NCBI GenBank assembly: GCA_020853395.1
Contig: JADYYY010000018.1
Span: 1 to 59,911, forward strand
Direction: 5' to 3'
DNA from: Acidobacteriota bacterium
Lineage (GTDB): Bacteria > Acidobacteriota > Vicinamibacteria > Vicinamibacterales > SCN-69-37
Length of the DNA: 59,911 nucleotides
Shown one piece after another: positions 18,171-26,687 of the stretch. The translations under genes were made by a program, and so were the position numbers. The stretch's first letter is position 1; each line of letters starts with the position of its first letter. The notes below the pieces were generated by a model. The model was given only the letters and a program-made list of their open reading frames with translations. It ran no database searches and was not told where the DNA came from.

Positions 18171-19246
18171 TCTCGGACGCGCTCCTCGACATCGCGCAGT
18201 GCCCGGAGTGCCAAGGGCGCATCGCGCGCCGCGACGACGCCGTGCGCTGCCTCGGGTGCGGGCGCACGTTCGCGACGCGAGGCGGCGTCCTCGATCTGCG
18301 GCCGCTGACCGCGTTCGCCGAGCAGACGAAGTACCTCGACGAAGCGCTCCACGCCGACGCGCGGCACGAGGCGATCGCGCCGCCGCTGCTCGGGTCCCGG
18401 ATCCGGCAGGACATGCTGCGCCGCTTCCTGCGTCCCGGGCCGGGCGATCGGATCATCGATCTCGGCTGCGGGAGCGGCCGGACGATCGTCTGGAACGCCG
18501 GCTCCGGCGCGGCGCTCTGCGGCATCGACATCAGCCCGCACTTCGCGCCGGAGGCGGTCGCGCAGTCGGATCTCGTGCTCGGCGATCTCAGGCGCCTGCC
18601 GCTGAAGAGCGCGTCGTTCAACAAGGCGTGGTCGCTCGACGTGCTCGAGCACGTGTCGCCGCAGGCGTTCCGCGACGTGCTGACCGAAGCGGCGCGCGTG
18701 CTCGAGCCGGGCGGCGGCCTCTTCGTCTACACGCACGTGCGGACGAACGGCTGGATCGCCGGCGGCGTGCGGCTCGTCAACCGGTTCGCCCGGTTGTGCG
18801 AGCGCGCCGGGCTGCTCGACCTCCGGCAGGAGCGGCTGCGCAAGTCGGATCACCTGAATCCGATCGCCGATCACGACGAGCTCCGCCGCGTCGTCGGCGA
18901 GTGCGGCTTCGCGATCGAGCGGATCACGTACTACACGCCTATCGTCGGCGCCTTCGTCGAGAACGTGCTCGTGCGGATGGCCGAACGGCTGCTCACGCGC
19001 CGCGCGATGCGGGCGCAGCCGGCGGCCGACGCCGGCGCGACGCTGAAGCACGTGCGATCGACGGCGCAGGCGCGCGTGCGCCAGGGCGGCGTCGCCTACC
19101 GCGGCCTGCGCGCCGTCTCGACCGTGATGGCGCTCGACGTACGGCTCTTCGGCCGGTTCCGATCCGGTCCGTACTTCGCGCTGCTCCGCAAGCTGCCGGC
19201 CGGGTCGATGCCGGCGACGCGATCCTCCGAGGCGGCGGGGACCTGA
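18167..19246 (+). CDS. SAM-dependent methyltransferase with N-terminal zinc ribbon
   Basis: 359 residues from a GTG that overlaps the previous stop. Residues ~10-32 carry CPECQGRI and CLGCGRTF, a Trm112-like four-cysteine ribbon. Residues ~94-103 are IIDLGCGSGRTI, the SAM-binding motif I; WSLDVLEHVSPQAF and ARVLEPGGGLFVYTH are the later class I methyltransferase motifs. The C-terminal ~150 residues are helical. In glycan loci such enzymes methylate sugars or cap chains; here it lies between GT4 genes in the same operon. Acceptor unknown. Confidence 0.85.
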   Translation: MISDALLDIAQCPECQGRIARRDDAVRCLGCGRTFATRGGVLDLRPLTAFAEQTKYLDEALHADARHEAIAPPLLGSRIRQDMLRRFLRPGPGDRIIDLGCGSGRTIVWNAGSGAALCGIDISPHFAPEAVAQSDLVLGDLRRLPLKSASFNKAWSLDVLEHVSPQAFRDVLTEAARVLEPGGGLFVYTHVRTNGWIAGGVRLVNRFARLCERAGLLDLRQERLRKSDHLNPIADHDELRRVVGECGFAIERITYYTPIVGAFVENVLVRMAERLLTRRAMRAQPAADAGATLKHVRSTAQARVRQGGVAYRGLRAVSTVMALDVRLFGRFRSGPYFALLRKLPAGSMPATRSSEAAGT

Positions 19247-20397
19247 TGCGGATTCTGTACTGCGCGATCGACCAGCGCGTGCCGGGATCGCTCGGCGGAT
19301 CGGTCCACGTCCAGGCCGTGGCGGCTGGATTGGCCGCACGCGGACACGACGTGCACGTCGCCGTTCAGCCGGGGGCGGGCCGCTGGCCCGAGGGACGCGT
19401 GACGTGGCATCCGCTCGGCCCGCCGTTCGGGCGCGACGTCCTTCGCTGGACCCGCACGCGCCGGCTCGCGCGCCTCGCACGCGAGATCGGCGCCGACGTC
19501 GTCATCGAGCGCTACTACAACTTCGGCGGCGAGGGCGTCTTCGCGGCGAAGCGGCTCGGCCTGCCGGCGGTGCTCGAAGTGAACGCACCCGTCGTCGATC
19601 ACGACCGCGCGCTCAAAGCCCGGCTCGACCACGCGCTCGTCGTCGAGCCCATGCGCCGCTGGCGGGAGCGGATCTGCCGCGCCGCCGATCTGTTCGTCAC
19701 GCCGATGGCGTCGATCCTGCCGGCGTGGGTCGATCGCGGCAAGGTGCTGGAGATCGAGTGGGGCGCGGACGTGGAGCACTTCCGTCCCGATCGGTCGACA
19801 CCGAGCCCGTTCACCATGGACCCGGCGCGCATCCAGTGCGTGTTCGCCGGTGCGTTCCGCTCGTGGCACGGCGTCGTGCACCTGGTCGCCTCGCTCGCGC
19901 GCCTGCACGCCGCGGGCGACGATCGCTTCGGAGCGCTGCTCATCGGCGACGGCCCGGAGCGGCCGGCCGCCGAGCGCGTCGCGCGCGGCGTGCCGGGCGT
20001 GGTGTTCACCGGCGCGTTGGCGCACGACCGGCTGCCGGCCGCGCTCGCGTGGGGCGACATCGGCGTCGCGCCGTTCGATCCGAGCCGGCACGCCGCGCTC
20101 AAGCTCGGCTTCTACTGGTCGCCGCTCAAAGTGTTCGAGTACATGGCGGCCGGCCTGCCGGTCGTGGCGCCGGCGCTGCCCCGCCTGCAGCGGCTGGTCT
20201 CGCACGGCGTCGAGGGCATGCTCTACGATCCCGAGGATCCGCGCGGCATCGATCGCGCGTTGCAGGCGCTCGCCGACCCTGACGTGCGGCGCCGGTTCGG
20301 CGCGGCCGCGCGCGCGCGCGTCGTCAGGGACTTCAGTTGGGCGGCGCACTGCGCCGCGCTCGACGCGCGCCTGCAGGCGCTGGTGTCCGGGCGATGA
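19246..20397 (+). CDS. GT4-type glycosyltransferase
   Basis: 383 residues; ATG shares one base with the previous TGA (TGATG). GT-B signs: GSLGGSVHVQAVAAGLAARG near the N-terminus, IQCVFAGAFRSWHGVVHLV opening the donor domain, IGDGPERPAAERVA, and FYWSPLKVFEYMAAGLPVV with the conserved Glu. Substrate unknown. Coupled on both sides (ATGA with the next gene), so produced together with its neighbours. Confidence 0.85.
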   Translation: MRILYCAIDQRVPGSLGGSVHVQAVAAGLAARGHDVHVAVQPGAGRWPEGRVTWHPLGPPFGRDVLRWTRTRRLARLAREIGADVVIERYYNFGGEGVFAAKRLGLPAVLEVNAPVVDHDRALKARLDHALVVEPMRRWRERICRAADLFVTPMASILPAWVDRGKVLEIEWGADVEHFRPDRSTPSPFTMDPARIQCVFAGAFRSWHGVVHLVASLARLHAAGDDRFGALLIGDGPERPAAERVARGVPGVVFTGALAHDRLPAALAWGDIGVAPFDPSRHAALKLGFYWSPLKVFEYMAAGLPVVAPALPRLQRLVSHGVEGMLYDPEDPRGIDRALQALADPDVRRRFGAAARARVVRDFSWAAHCAALDARLQALVSGR

Positions 20398-21665
20398 GCG
20401 CGCCGCTTCGCGTGCTGATCGTCACCGATTCGTTTCCGCCCGGCTGCGGCGGCAGCGGCTGGAGCACGTGGGAGCTCGCGCGCGGCCTGATGGCGCTCGG
20501 CCACCACGTCGAGGTGATCAAAGCCGACGCGACGACGTCCGGGCCGCCCGAGGAGCGCGAGCACGAATCGGTGCGGGTCACGACGTTCCGCCATGGCGCG
20601 CCGAACGTGCCGGTCGTGCGCAACCTCGTCAAGAACGAACAGCTCTGGCGCGCGCTGTCCGGATATCTCGACGAGCGGCTCCGGCGCCAGCCGGTCGACG
20701 TCGTGCACGCCCAGCACGTGATGACCACCGTGCCGGCGATCCGCACCGGGCTCGCGAGCGGCACGCCGGTGGTCGCGACCGTGAGGGACTACTGGCCCGT
20801 CTGCTACTGGTCGGACCTGATCTACGATCCGTCGCAGCCGCAGCTCTGCCCGGCCTGCTCCGTCAGCATGATGACGAGGTGCGTGCGGCCGCGCGCCGGC
20901 GCGGCGTCGCTGGCCGCGTGGCCGCTGATTCCGTACATGCGCGCGAACCTCCGGACGAAGCGGACCACGCTCGCCAAGGCCAGCGCGGTCATCGCGGTGA
21001 GCTCGGTCATCGCGGAGGATCTGCGAGCGCGCGCGCCCGAGCTCGCGTCCACGCCGCTCTACACGATCCCGAACCCGATCGACATGACCGCGCTCGATGC
21101 CGCGCGGGCAGCCGATCCGCCGCTCGCCGGGCCCTACGTGCTCTACGCGGGCAAGCTCGCGCTGAACAAGGGCGTCCAGTACCTGCTGCCCGCGATCGCG
21201 CGGGCCGGGATCACGTGGCCGGTCGTGATCGCGGGCGACGGCCCGCTGCGCGCGGCGCTCGAAGCCGAGGCCACACGCCTCGGCATCGACCTGCGCGTGC
21301 TCGGCTGGCGCGACCGCGCGGACGTGTGGGCGTGGATGCGGCACGCGACGCTCCTCGCCTTCCCCTCGTACGGCCCCGAGTCGCTCAGCCGCGTGCTCAT
21401 CGAGGCGGCCGCGCTCGGCGCGCCGATCGCGGCCATGAACACCGGCGGCACGCGCGACATCATCCGCGCCGGCGTCACCGGGCTGCTGTCGGACGATGCG
21501 CCGGGGTTCGCGCGCGATCTCGCGGCGCTGGCGGCGGACGAGCGGCTGCGCGCGTCGCTCGGGCACGCGGCGCGCGCCGACGTGCACACCCGGTTCTCGG
21601 CGACCTCGGTCGTCGAGCGCATCGAGCAGGTCTATCGCCAGCTCCTTCAGCCGAGCGCCGCCTGA
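20394..21665 (+). CDS. GT4-type glycosyltransferase with cysteine pair
   Basis: 423 residues, ATG overlapping the previous stop by ATGA. VTDSFPPGCGGSGWSTWELA is the glycine-rich acceptor loop; GPYVLYAGKLALNKGVQYLL starts the donor half; FPSYGPESLSRVLIEAAAL carries the E-x7-E-like site. A LCPACSVSMMTRC segment, a cysteine cluster found in some GT4 enzymes, sits near residue 160. Probably acts on a lipid-linked intermediate of the same glycan as its neighbours. Confidence 0.85.
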   Translation: MSAPLRVLIVTDSFPPGCGGSGWSTWELARGLMALGHHVEVIKADATTSGPPEEREHESVRVTTFRHGAPNVPVVRNLVKNEQLWRALSGYLDERLRRQPVDVVHAQHVMTTVPAIRTGLASGTPVVATVRDYWPVCYWSDLIYDPSQPQLCPACSVSMMTRCVRPRAGAASLAAWPLIPYMRANLRTKRTTLAKASAVIAVSSVIAEDLRARAPELASTPLYTIPNPIDMTALDAARAADPPLAGPYVLYAGKLALNKGVQYLLPAIARAGITWPVVIAGDGPLRAALEAEATRLGIDLRVLGWRDRADVWAWMRHATLLAFPSYGPESLSRVLIEAAALGAPIAAMNTGGTRDIIRAGVTGLLSDDAPGFARDLAALAADERLRASLGHAARADVHTRFSATSVVERIEQVYRQLLQPSAA

Positions 21666-21668
21666 GCC

Positions 21669-22958
21669 ATGTCCCGCCCGCTCTCGGTCGCCGTCGTCGC
21701 TCGCGCCGTCATGCCGCTCCACGGCGTCGGCGGGCTCGAACGATCGGTGCACGACCTCGTGCGGCACCTCGCAGCGCGAGGCGTGCGCGTGACGCTGATC
21801 GTGCCGCCGCCCGCGCCGGTGCGCCGGGAAGCGGCGGCCGACCCGTTCGCATCGCCGTTGATCGGGATCCGCCACGTGCCGTACTGGACGTTCCCCGCGG
21901 CCAACCGCCGCGGCACCACCGTGCTCGACCGCAGCACGGCGTACCTGCTGTACGGCTGGCGCGCCGGATCGATGGCGCGCGCGCTCGCCCGGGCCGGCGA
22001 GGTCGACGTCATCCACGGCTTCGGCGCCAGCGTGCTCGGCGCGGCGCGTCCCGATCTTCCGGTGCCGCTCGTGCTCAATCCCCAGGGACTGGAGGAGTTC
22101 GGCGCCACGGCCGAGCGACAGGGGCGGCTGAAGCGCATCGGCTACACGCCGCTGCGCTGGGCCGTGCGCCGCGTCGCCCGCGCGGCCGACGCGATCATCG
22201 CAACCGACGTCGCGCTCGAGTCCACGGTCGCGCGCCATCTCCGGCCTCGGCCCGGGCAGGTTCGCACGATCCCGAACGGCATCGATCTCGCGGCGGTCAC
22301 CGGCATGGCGGGGCCCACCGACGGCCGGCTGCTCCGGCAGCGGCACGGCATCGGCGCGGGCGAGCTCGTGTTCCTCAGCGTGGGACGGCTCGAGTTCAAC
22401 AAAGGCTTCGACGTGCTCGCGGCGGCGCTCGCGCGCGCCGCGGCCGCGGGCGGCACGCTGCCGGCGCTCGGCTGGCGTTGGGTCATCGTCGGCGCCGGCC
22501 CGTACGGACGGGAGCTCGAGCGGCACGTCGCCGAGCGCAACATCGCCTCGCACGTCGTGTGGGCCGGCCGAGCGAGCGACGCCGTCCTGCACGGCTGGTA
22601 CGAGGCCGCCTCGGTGTTCGTGCACCCCACGAGGTACGAAGGCAGCTCGCTCGTCACGCTCGAAGCGATGGCGCACCGGCGGCCGGTGATCGCGTCACGG
22701 GCGGGCGGCCTGCCCGACAAGGTGCACCCCGACGTGAACGGCTGGCTCGTGGAACCCGGCGACGACACCGCGCTCGCGGCGGCGATCGAGGAGGCGGCCG
22801 CGAGCACGGCGCGGCTGATCGACATGGGCGCGCGCAGCCGCGAGATCGTCGAGCGCGACTTCTCCTGGACGGTGCTCGTCGATCGCCAGATCGCGCTCTA
22901 CGAGGAGCTCCTGGAACGGCGGCTTCACCAGCGACACGAAACGATTCCGCGGGCCTGA
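21669..22958 (+). CDS. GT4-type glycosyltransferase
   Basis: 429 residues, ATG 3 bases after the previous stop. MPLHGVGGLERSVHDLVRHL is the N-terminal loop; ELVFLSVGRLEFNKGFDVLA starts the donor domain; HPTRYEGSSLVTLEAMAHRR is the E-x7-E region. The C-terminal helix RDFSWTVLVDRQIALYEELL is duplicated in decayed form at 23545-23618. The TGA stop lies in the loop of a repeat hairpin (22947-22968), so the last residues may have been replaced by the repeat. It ends the glycan block. Confidence 0.85.
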   Translation: MSRPLSVAVVARAVMPLHGVGGLERSVHDLVRHLAARGVRVTLIVPPPAPVRREAAADPFASPLIGIRHVPYWTFPAANRRGTTVLDRSTAYLLYGWRAGSMARALARAGEVDVIHGFGASVLGAARPDLPVPLVLNPQGLEEFGATAERQGRLKRIGYTPLRWAVRRVARAADAIIATDVALESTVARHLRPRPGQVRTIPNGIDLAAVTGMAGPTDGRLLRQRHGIGAGELVFLSVGRLEFNKGFDVLAAALARAAAAGGTLPALGWRWVIVGAGPYGRELERHVAERNIASHVVWAGRASDAVLHGWYEAASVFVHPTRYEGSSLVTLEAMAHRRPVIASRAGGLPDKVHPDVNGWLVEPGDDTALAAAIEEAAASTARLIDMGARSREIVERDFSWTVLVDRQIALYEELLERRLHQRHETIPRA

Positions 22959-22968
22959 AGGCCTGCGG
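22947..22968. repeat. Hairpin repeat copy 2 overlapping a glycosyltransferase stop
   Basis: CCGCGGGCC (22947-22955), loop TGAA, GGCCTGCGG (22960-22968), 9 pairs with one G.T, then CTACAGGTGCCCGGCTCAG. The loop includes the stop codon of the GT4 gene. Layout and downstream CTACAGGTGC match the element at 8174-8210. It may end the glycan transcript. Confidence 0.55.
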
Positions 22969-22983
22969 CTACAGGTGCCCGGC

Positions 22984-23545
22984 TCAGAAGCGCTTCTCGG
23001 CCGCACTCGCGTAGCTGCGGCGGTACGAGACGATGAGGTCTTTGCGGTCGACCTTGACGACGATCGCGTGGGTTTTCCCATCGCGAGGTGCGCGCGGCTC
23101 GAATCCGAGGAGATAGTAGGTGGAGTTCTCCACGAAGATCGCCGGCACCATGCGATCGGGATCGTTCGAGTTGAGCACGGTGCGCCCGCCGGTCACATCG
23201 GGCAGCACGCCGAGATTGCCTTGTCGAAGGAGCCGGTCGCGGGTTGCCGCAGCGTCGCTTTCAACAAGTCACGCGCCCGCACGTTCGAGCTGGCGGCGAA
23301 CGTGCCCGTTTCGAGCCCCGCGGCGTCGAACACGTGCACCGTGACGTGCACGGTGTCGAGCACTTGGAAGAGTCTCCGCCTGGCGTCGCGAACCAGCGCG
23401 TTGCACTCCCCGATCGGCGACTCCGTCGTGAGCTCCGTCCCGATGAAGAGCACGGACTTGCTCCGCTTCTGCACGCTCCTCAGCGACTGCGCGATGTCCT
23501 TGACCGTGTCGAGCACACACACGCCGCACAGACACTCACCGTTCA
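22984..23545 (-). pseudogene. Truncated, frameshifted VWFA-domain protein of acidobacterial type
   Basis: From ~23540 the minus strand reads TVKDIAQSLRSVQKRSKSVL, then VFDAAGLETGTFA; near 23240 the reading changes frame and continues RDRLLRQGNLGVLPDVTGG, RMVPAIFVENSTYYLLGFEP and the ending VSYRRSYA to a stop at 22984. These are successive parts of the VWFA-related family: helix, the D-x-x-G segment, the TGGR motif and the final strand region. The N-terminus with signal peptide is missing. One frame change plus truncation makes it a pseudogene. The relic at 7892-8092 is from the same family. Confidence 0.75.
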
Positions 23546-23618
23546 GATCGTCGGGCGCGACTTCTCCTGGACGTGCTCGTCGAGCGTCAGATCGGGCTCT
23601 ACGAAGGGCCGTTGGAAC
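23545..23618 (+). repeat. Decayed duplicate of the GT4 gene tail (22843-22917)
   Basis: 74 bases match 22843-22917 (75 bases) with one missing base and about ten substitutions; both contain GCGCGACTTCTCCTGGACG, and AGATCG(G/C)GCTCTACGA. The missing base breaks the RDFSWT frame. The VWFA pseudogene lies between the two copies. The stretch 23619-23673 holds nothing else. Confidence 0.75.
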
Positions 23619-23673
23619 CGAGACGGTCAGGCCCGAACGTCCGAGGCAGCCAACGTCCGCGGCCGCGAGGACT

Positions 23674-24183
23674 TCAGCGCCGCGGGCGAGGGACGTGCCG
23701 CGCGTCGTCAACGCCGAGACCCGTCACCGGACCTGAGCGTTGAACGGCTGGCGATGCGGGGTACCGGCGATCGTGCCGATCGAGGTACGAGCCAATCAAG
23801 GCACCCACGCCTGCCCCGGCGGCCGCGAACAACGGCACGCCCACCAGGAGGCTGGCGCGCTCACAGTCCGGATGTTCCGACGCGCGCGAACAGGTCTCGG
23901 CCGCGTACACCCCGCCGATGAACGCGCCGAACCCGAGCCCGAGGAGCGCGGCCTTGCGAACGCGCGGCTTGCGCTGGACCTGCGAGCGCGCTGCGGTGGC
24001 AGAACGTCCGCCGACCTCGAGGACCGGGTGCCTCAGGCTCCATGACACACGCGCCGCGACGTCGCTCGGGCGATCGGGTCCGGCAGGAGCGAAAGCGCCA
24101 GGCGGCTGCTGCGCGCCTGCCCAGGCTGGCAACGCGCCTGACAACACGAACAGTAGACCAAGATACAGAAGGAACCGCCTCAT
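23674..24183 (-). CDS. Uncharacterised secreted protein with glycine-zipper segment
   Basis: 169 residues. MRRFLLYLGLLFVLSGALPA then WAGAQQ is a clear signal peptide with cleavage near residue 24. The middle contains a basic QRKPRVRKAALLGLGFGAF and two glycine-rich hydrophobic segments (GLGFGAFIGGVYA and GAGVGALIGSYLD) like glycine-zipper motifs that insert in or pack on membranes. ATG overlaps the stop of the preceding gene by ATGA, so it is the last gene of a three-gene operon. Function unknown. Base composition is lower in GC than the glycan locus. Confidence 0.65.
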   Translation of the reverse strand: MRRFLLYLGLLFVLSGALPAWAGAQQPPGAFAPAGPDRPSDVAARVSWSLRHPVLEVGGRSATAARSQVQRKPRVRKAALLGLGFGAFIGGVYAAETCSRASEHPDCERASLLVGVPLFAAAGAGVGALIGSYLDRHDRRYPASPAVQRSGPVTGLGVDDARHVPRPRR

Positions 24184-25057
24184 GGCAGGACCACCGACAG
24201 TGCCTGTGCCTGTCCCGCGCTCAGTACAAGGGTTCGTTCGGCGTGCCCCCGATCGGAATCCACAAGTACGAGCACGGGAACACCGGGAATGACGTTCCGT
24301 GCCACGAACACTCCGTCCGAGCGGGTGATCAATCTTCCTCCGATGAATCCGCCCAGGAACACGTTGCTGTCGTCTGCCCTCGTATACGCTAGCCGGACTC
24401 TGGCGCCGCGAACCGGCGAACCGTTCGCATCGGTAATTGAACCCCGAACCGTCCCGGCTCGTTTCAATCGGAGGATCAGCCCGGCACGCAGTTCGCCCGC
24501 GGCCAGTGCAATACGCAACGCGGTCGGCGCCATCTGCTCCCCGCGCGCGACAAGAACGGTCTGACCTGGTAACAAGTTGTCGATCTCGAATATCCCTCCA
24601 GCGAACCGCAGCGTCTTGGTCACGTGGTTCCGCTCGTTGATGGAGTAGACAGTCAAGAATCCGGTCAGAGGATGCCCGTCCTCGGATACCACCGTGCCAG
24701 CGAGCACCGCCCCCCTCTCAAGGGCGACAGTGAGGTTCGCCCCGGAATCAACACCAAGCCGGTACACTGCATACCCCTGTCGCTCTCACAATTAAGATAG
24801 ACCGTGAGGGCGGATCCAGGAAGGGCAAACGCGCCATCTGCCTCCGTCGTTGCCGCTGCGAGTATTCGAGTTGTCGCACCCTCTTGGAGCGAAATCCGGG
24901 CATCGGGTACTGGCAGGCCCGTCAGGGAATCGACGACTACACCACGCACGGTAGTCCCCAACTGGGAGGCCGCGGCCCCTGCCAGCACGACAACGGCGGC
25001 CATTCCGCAGAGCAAGCCCAAGAGCGGCATTCTGAACCCGGCACGTGAGAAGGCCAT
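24180..25057 (-). pseudogene. Secreted carboxypeptidase-regulatory-like protein interrupted by a frameshift at 24774-24777
   Basis: ATG at 25057 with GGAGG seven bases upstream begins a signal peptide (LLGLLCGMAAVVVLAGAAAS) then a carboxypeptidase-regulatory-like beta domain (TVRGVVVDSLTGLPVPDARI). At a run of four C (plus strand 24774-24777) the frame breaks after CESDRG; adding one base restores YAVYRLGVDSGANLTVALE and two more similar domains (AGTVVSEDGHPLTGFLTVY; TVRGSITDANGSPVRGARV) to the stop. Restored length is about 292 residues. Such repeats are surface or periplasmic transthyretin-like folds. The break is in a homopolymer, so a sequencing or assembly error is as likely as true loss. 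Confidence 0.7.
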
Positions 25058-25070
25058 CGGATTCCTCCTG

Positions 25071-25715
25071 CTATATGGGTCCCCAGTTGGCGTGGCCCCA
25101 CGCTCGGCCCAGCGCCGTGAACTCACTCGGCGCGGCGAGGGGCTCCTGAAAGGTGGTCTCTCCATAGCACGTTGCGGACGTACCAGAACCTGAACACGAC
25201 AGGGTGAAGGACTGCTCGTCGTAGATTATCGACGCCAGGTAGTCATCTGGCGAAGCTGGATCCAGCTCGTAGACGTCGATTTCGTGCGCCTCGACGGTGA
25301 CGACGTAGTTGTTGAAGACTGCGCAGCTGATATTGATCAGGTATCCGCCCAACCCGTACGTGTACCACTGATCACCGACGTCGGTAATTTGAGCTTCGTC
25401 GTCCCCCCAATTGAAGTATCCGTCGCTACCCGATGGGTACTCGTCATAGCAGCTGTTCCACTGCTGGTGCCCGTCTTCGTCGTACCATCCGGCGAACTGA
25501 TCGCCATCCTGGCGCGAACTAAACGGCCCCTCTACGCCCCAGTTTCCCCACGGGCCTGGATGAAGGATTCCGCATTCAGAGTTGATGGGACCCGTAACAA
25601 ACCGATCCCTGTTGTCGATACCGACGAACAACCGGCAGCCATTCCGCGCGTGTGCTGGAAGCGCGATGAGGGTGAGTAGTAGAGTCGACGACAACGTAAT
25701 GACAGGTAATCGCAC
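25071..25715 (-). CDS. Uncharacterised secreted protein rich in Trp, Tyr, Asp
   Basis: 214 residues from GTG, chosen because AAGGAGGGAG precedes it; the frame extends upstream without protein-like text. LPVITLSSTLLLTLIALPAH is the signal peptide. The mature part has at least six cysteines and many aromatic-acid clusters (AGWYDEDGHQQWNSCYDEY, YFNWGDDEAQITDVGDQWY), suggesting a disulfide-bonded beta domain, perhaps carbohydrate-binding. No family recognised. It ends 13 bases before the carboxypeptidase-regulatory-like gene, giving one operon of three secreted products. Lower GC than its surroundings points to acquisition. Confidence 0.65.
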   Translation of the reverse strand: MRLPVITLSSTLLLTLIALPAHARNGCRLFVGIDNRDRFVTGPINSECGILHPGPWGNWGVEGPFSSRQDGDQFAGWYDEDGHQQWNSCYDEYPSGSDGYFNWGDDEAQITDVGDQWYTYGLGGYLINISCAVFNNYVVTVEAHEIDVYELDPASPDDYLASIIYDEQSFTLSCSGSGTSATCYGETTFQEPLAAPSEFTALGRAWGHANWGPI

Positions 25716-25727
25716 AACTCCCTCCTT

Positions 25728-25744
25728 TCGGCCTCGAAGGCCGA
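25728..25744 (-). promoter_or_regulatory. Hairpin next to the ribosome site of the 25715 gene
   Basis: On the minus strand TCGGCC-TTCGA-GGCCGA forms a 6-pair stem whose 3' side is directly followed by the AAGGAGG ribosome site. It could affect translation of the operon. The rest of 25745-26000 contains no gene or element I recognise. Confidence 0.35.
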
Positions 25745-26004
25745 GAAGTCTCGATGCCGCCGTGAATCGAAGCGCGTCACTACGCTCAGCAAGAACGAGA
25801 TTTCTTCGGCCTCGCCGGTCCCGCACGGCGCTTCTGGCTGCCGAGGCTCAACGCGGAGGCCCTCGAGGCGGCGCCCCGAAGAAACCCGCTGCCACCGCGG
25901 GAATGTTCATGTTCGGGGAAGTGCTACCTCTCGATATTCGACAGCCCGATGCGCCGATGCTGTTTCGGAGATTCTCGGACACCGCCGGCCCATCAGCCGG
26001 GTGC

Positions 26005-26010
26005 TATAGT
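26005..26010 (+). promoter_or_regulatory. -10-like TATAGT box before the 26017 gene
   Basis: TATAGT is followed by 6 bases and the ATG at 26017, a leaderless layout. Confidence 0.5.
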
Positions 26011-26016
26011 GCCGGC

Positions 26017-26199
26017 ATGTCGGAGGAGCCGATTTCGCTCGACGCCGATCCGGTCGTCGAGGCGTACAAGCGCGACGTCGATCGGACGCTCCTGCGCGAG
26101 AATCTCCGGCTGACGCCGGAGCAGCGGCTGATGAAGCTGCAGGATTTCGTCCGGTTCACCGCTGAACTGCGCGAGGCGCGCCGGCGGGCGCGCGAATGA
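26017..26199 (+). CDS. Small helical protein paired with a nucleotidyltransferase
   Basis: 60 residues. MSEEPISLDADPVVEAYKRD is followed by DRTLLRENLRLTPEQRL and a basic helix MKLQDFVRFTAELREARRR. It resembles the small proteins often encoded just upstream of stand-alone nucleotidyltransferases. Its stop overlaps the next ATG (ATGA). The pair looks like a toxin-antitoxin type operon, with this as the candidate small partner. A TATAGT box 6 bases before the ATG fixes the start. Confidence 0.7.
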   Translation: MSEEPISLDADPVVEAYKRDVDRTLLRENLRLTPEQRLMKLQDFVRFTAELREARRRARE

Positions 26200-26687
26200 C
26201 CGCGCCGACCGACTTCGCGGGGCTCCTGCGGCAACTGCTGTCCGGCGATGTCGAGTTCATCCTGGTCGGCGGCGTCGCGGCCAACGTGCAGGGATCCGCC
26301 CGAGCGACCTATGACGTGGACGTGGTGTATCGGCGCTCACCCGAGAACCTCGCGCGTCTCGTGGCTGCGTTGTCTCCGTTCCAACCCTACCTTCGAGGTG
26401 CGCCGCCGGGATTGCCGTTCACGTTCGATGCCGACACGTTGCGCCGCGGCCTGAACTTCACCTTGACCACGACGCGGGGGGACATCGACCTCCTCGGAGA
26501 CGTGGCAGGCGGCGGCACGTACGACGAGTTGCTGCCAGCGTCGGAGGAGCTGCCGCTCTTCGGATCGCGCTGCCGCCTCGCGACCGTCGAGGCGCTGATC
26601 CGGATGAAACGGGCGGCCGGCCGGCCGAAGGATCTCGAAGCGCTGGCGGAGCTCGAAGCCGTCCGCGAAGAACGCGCGCGGCATTGA
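26196..26687 (+). CDS. Nucleotidyltransferase-fold protein (AbiEii/MNT-like)
   Basis: 163 residues. FILVGGVAANVQGSARATYD holds the Gly-Gly helix start, DVDVVYRR the first acidic pair and TTRGDIDLLGDV the third Asp of the polymerase-beta nucleotidyltransferase fold. The C-terminal helix (VEALIRMKRAAGRPKDLEAL) ends with the K-x-G-R-x-K-D motif common in these proteins. Known relatives transfer nucleotides to tRNA or proteins, as toxins or antitoxins. Coupled to the 60-residue gene. Substrate unknown. Confidence 0.8.
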   Translation: MTAPTDFAGLLRQLLSGDVEFILVGGVAANVQGSARATYDVDVVYRRSPENLARLVAALSPFQPYLRGAPPGLPFTFDADTLRRGLNFTLTTTRGDIDLLGDVAGGGTYDELLPASEELPLFGSRCRLATVEALIRMKRAAGRPKDLEALAELEAVREERARH

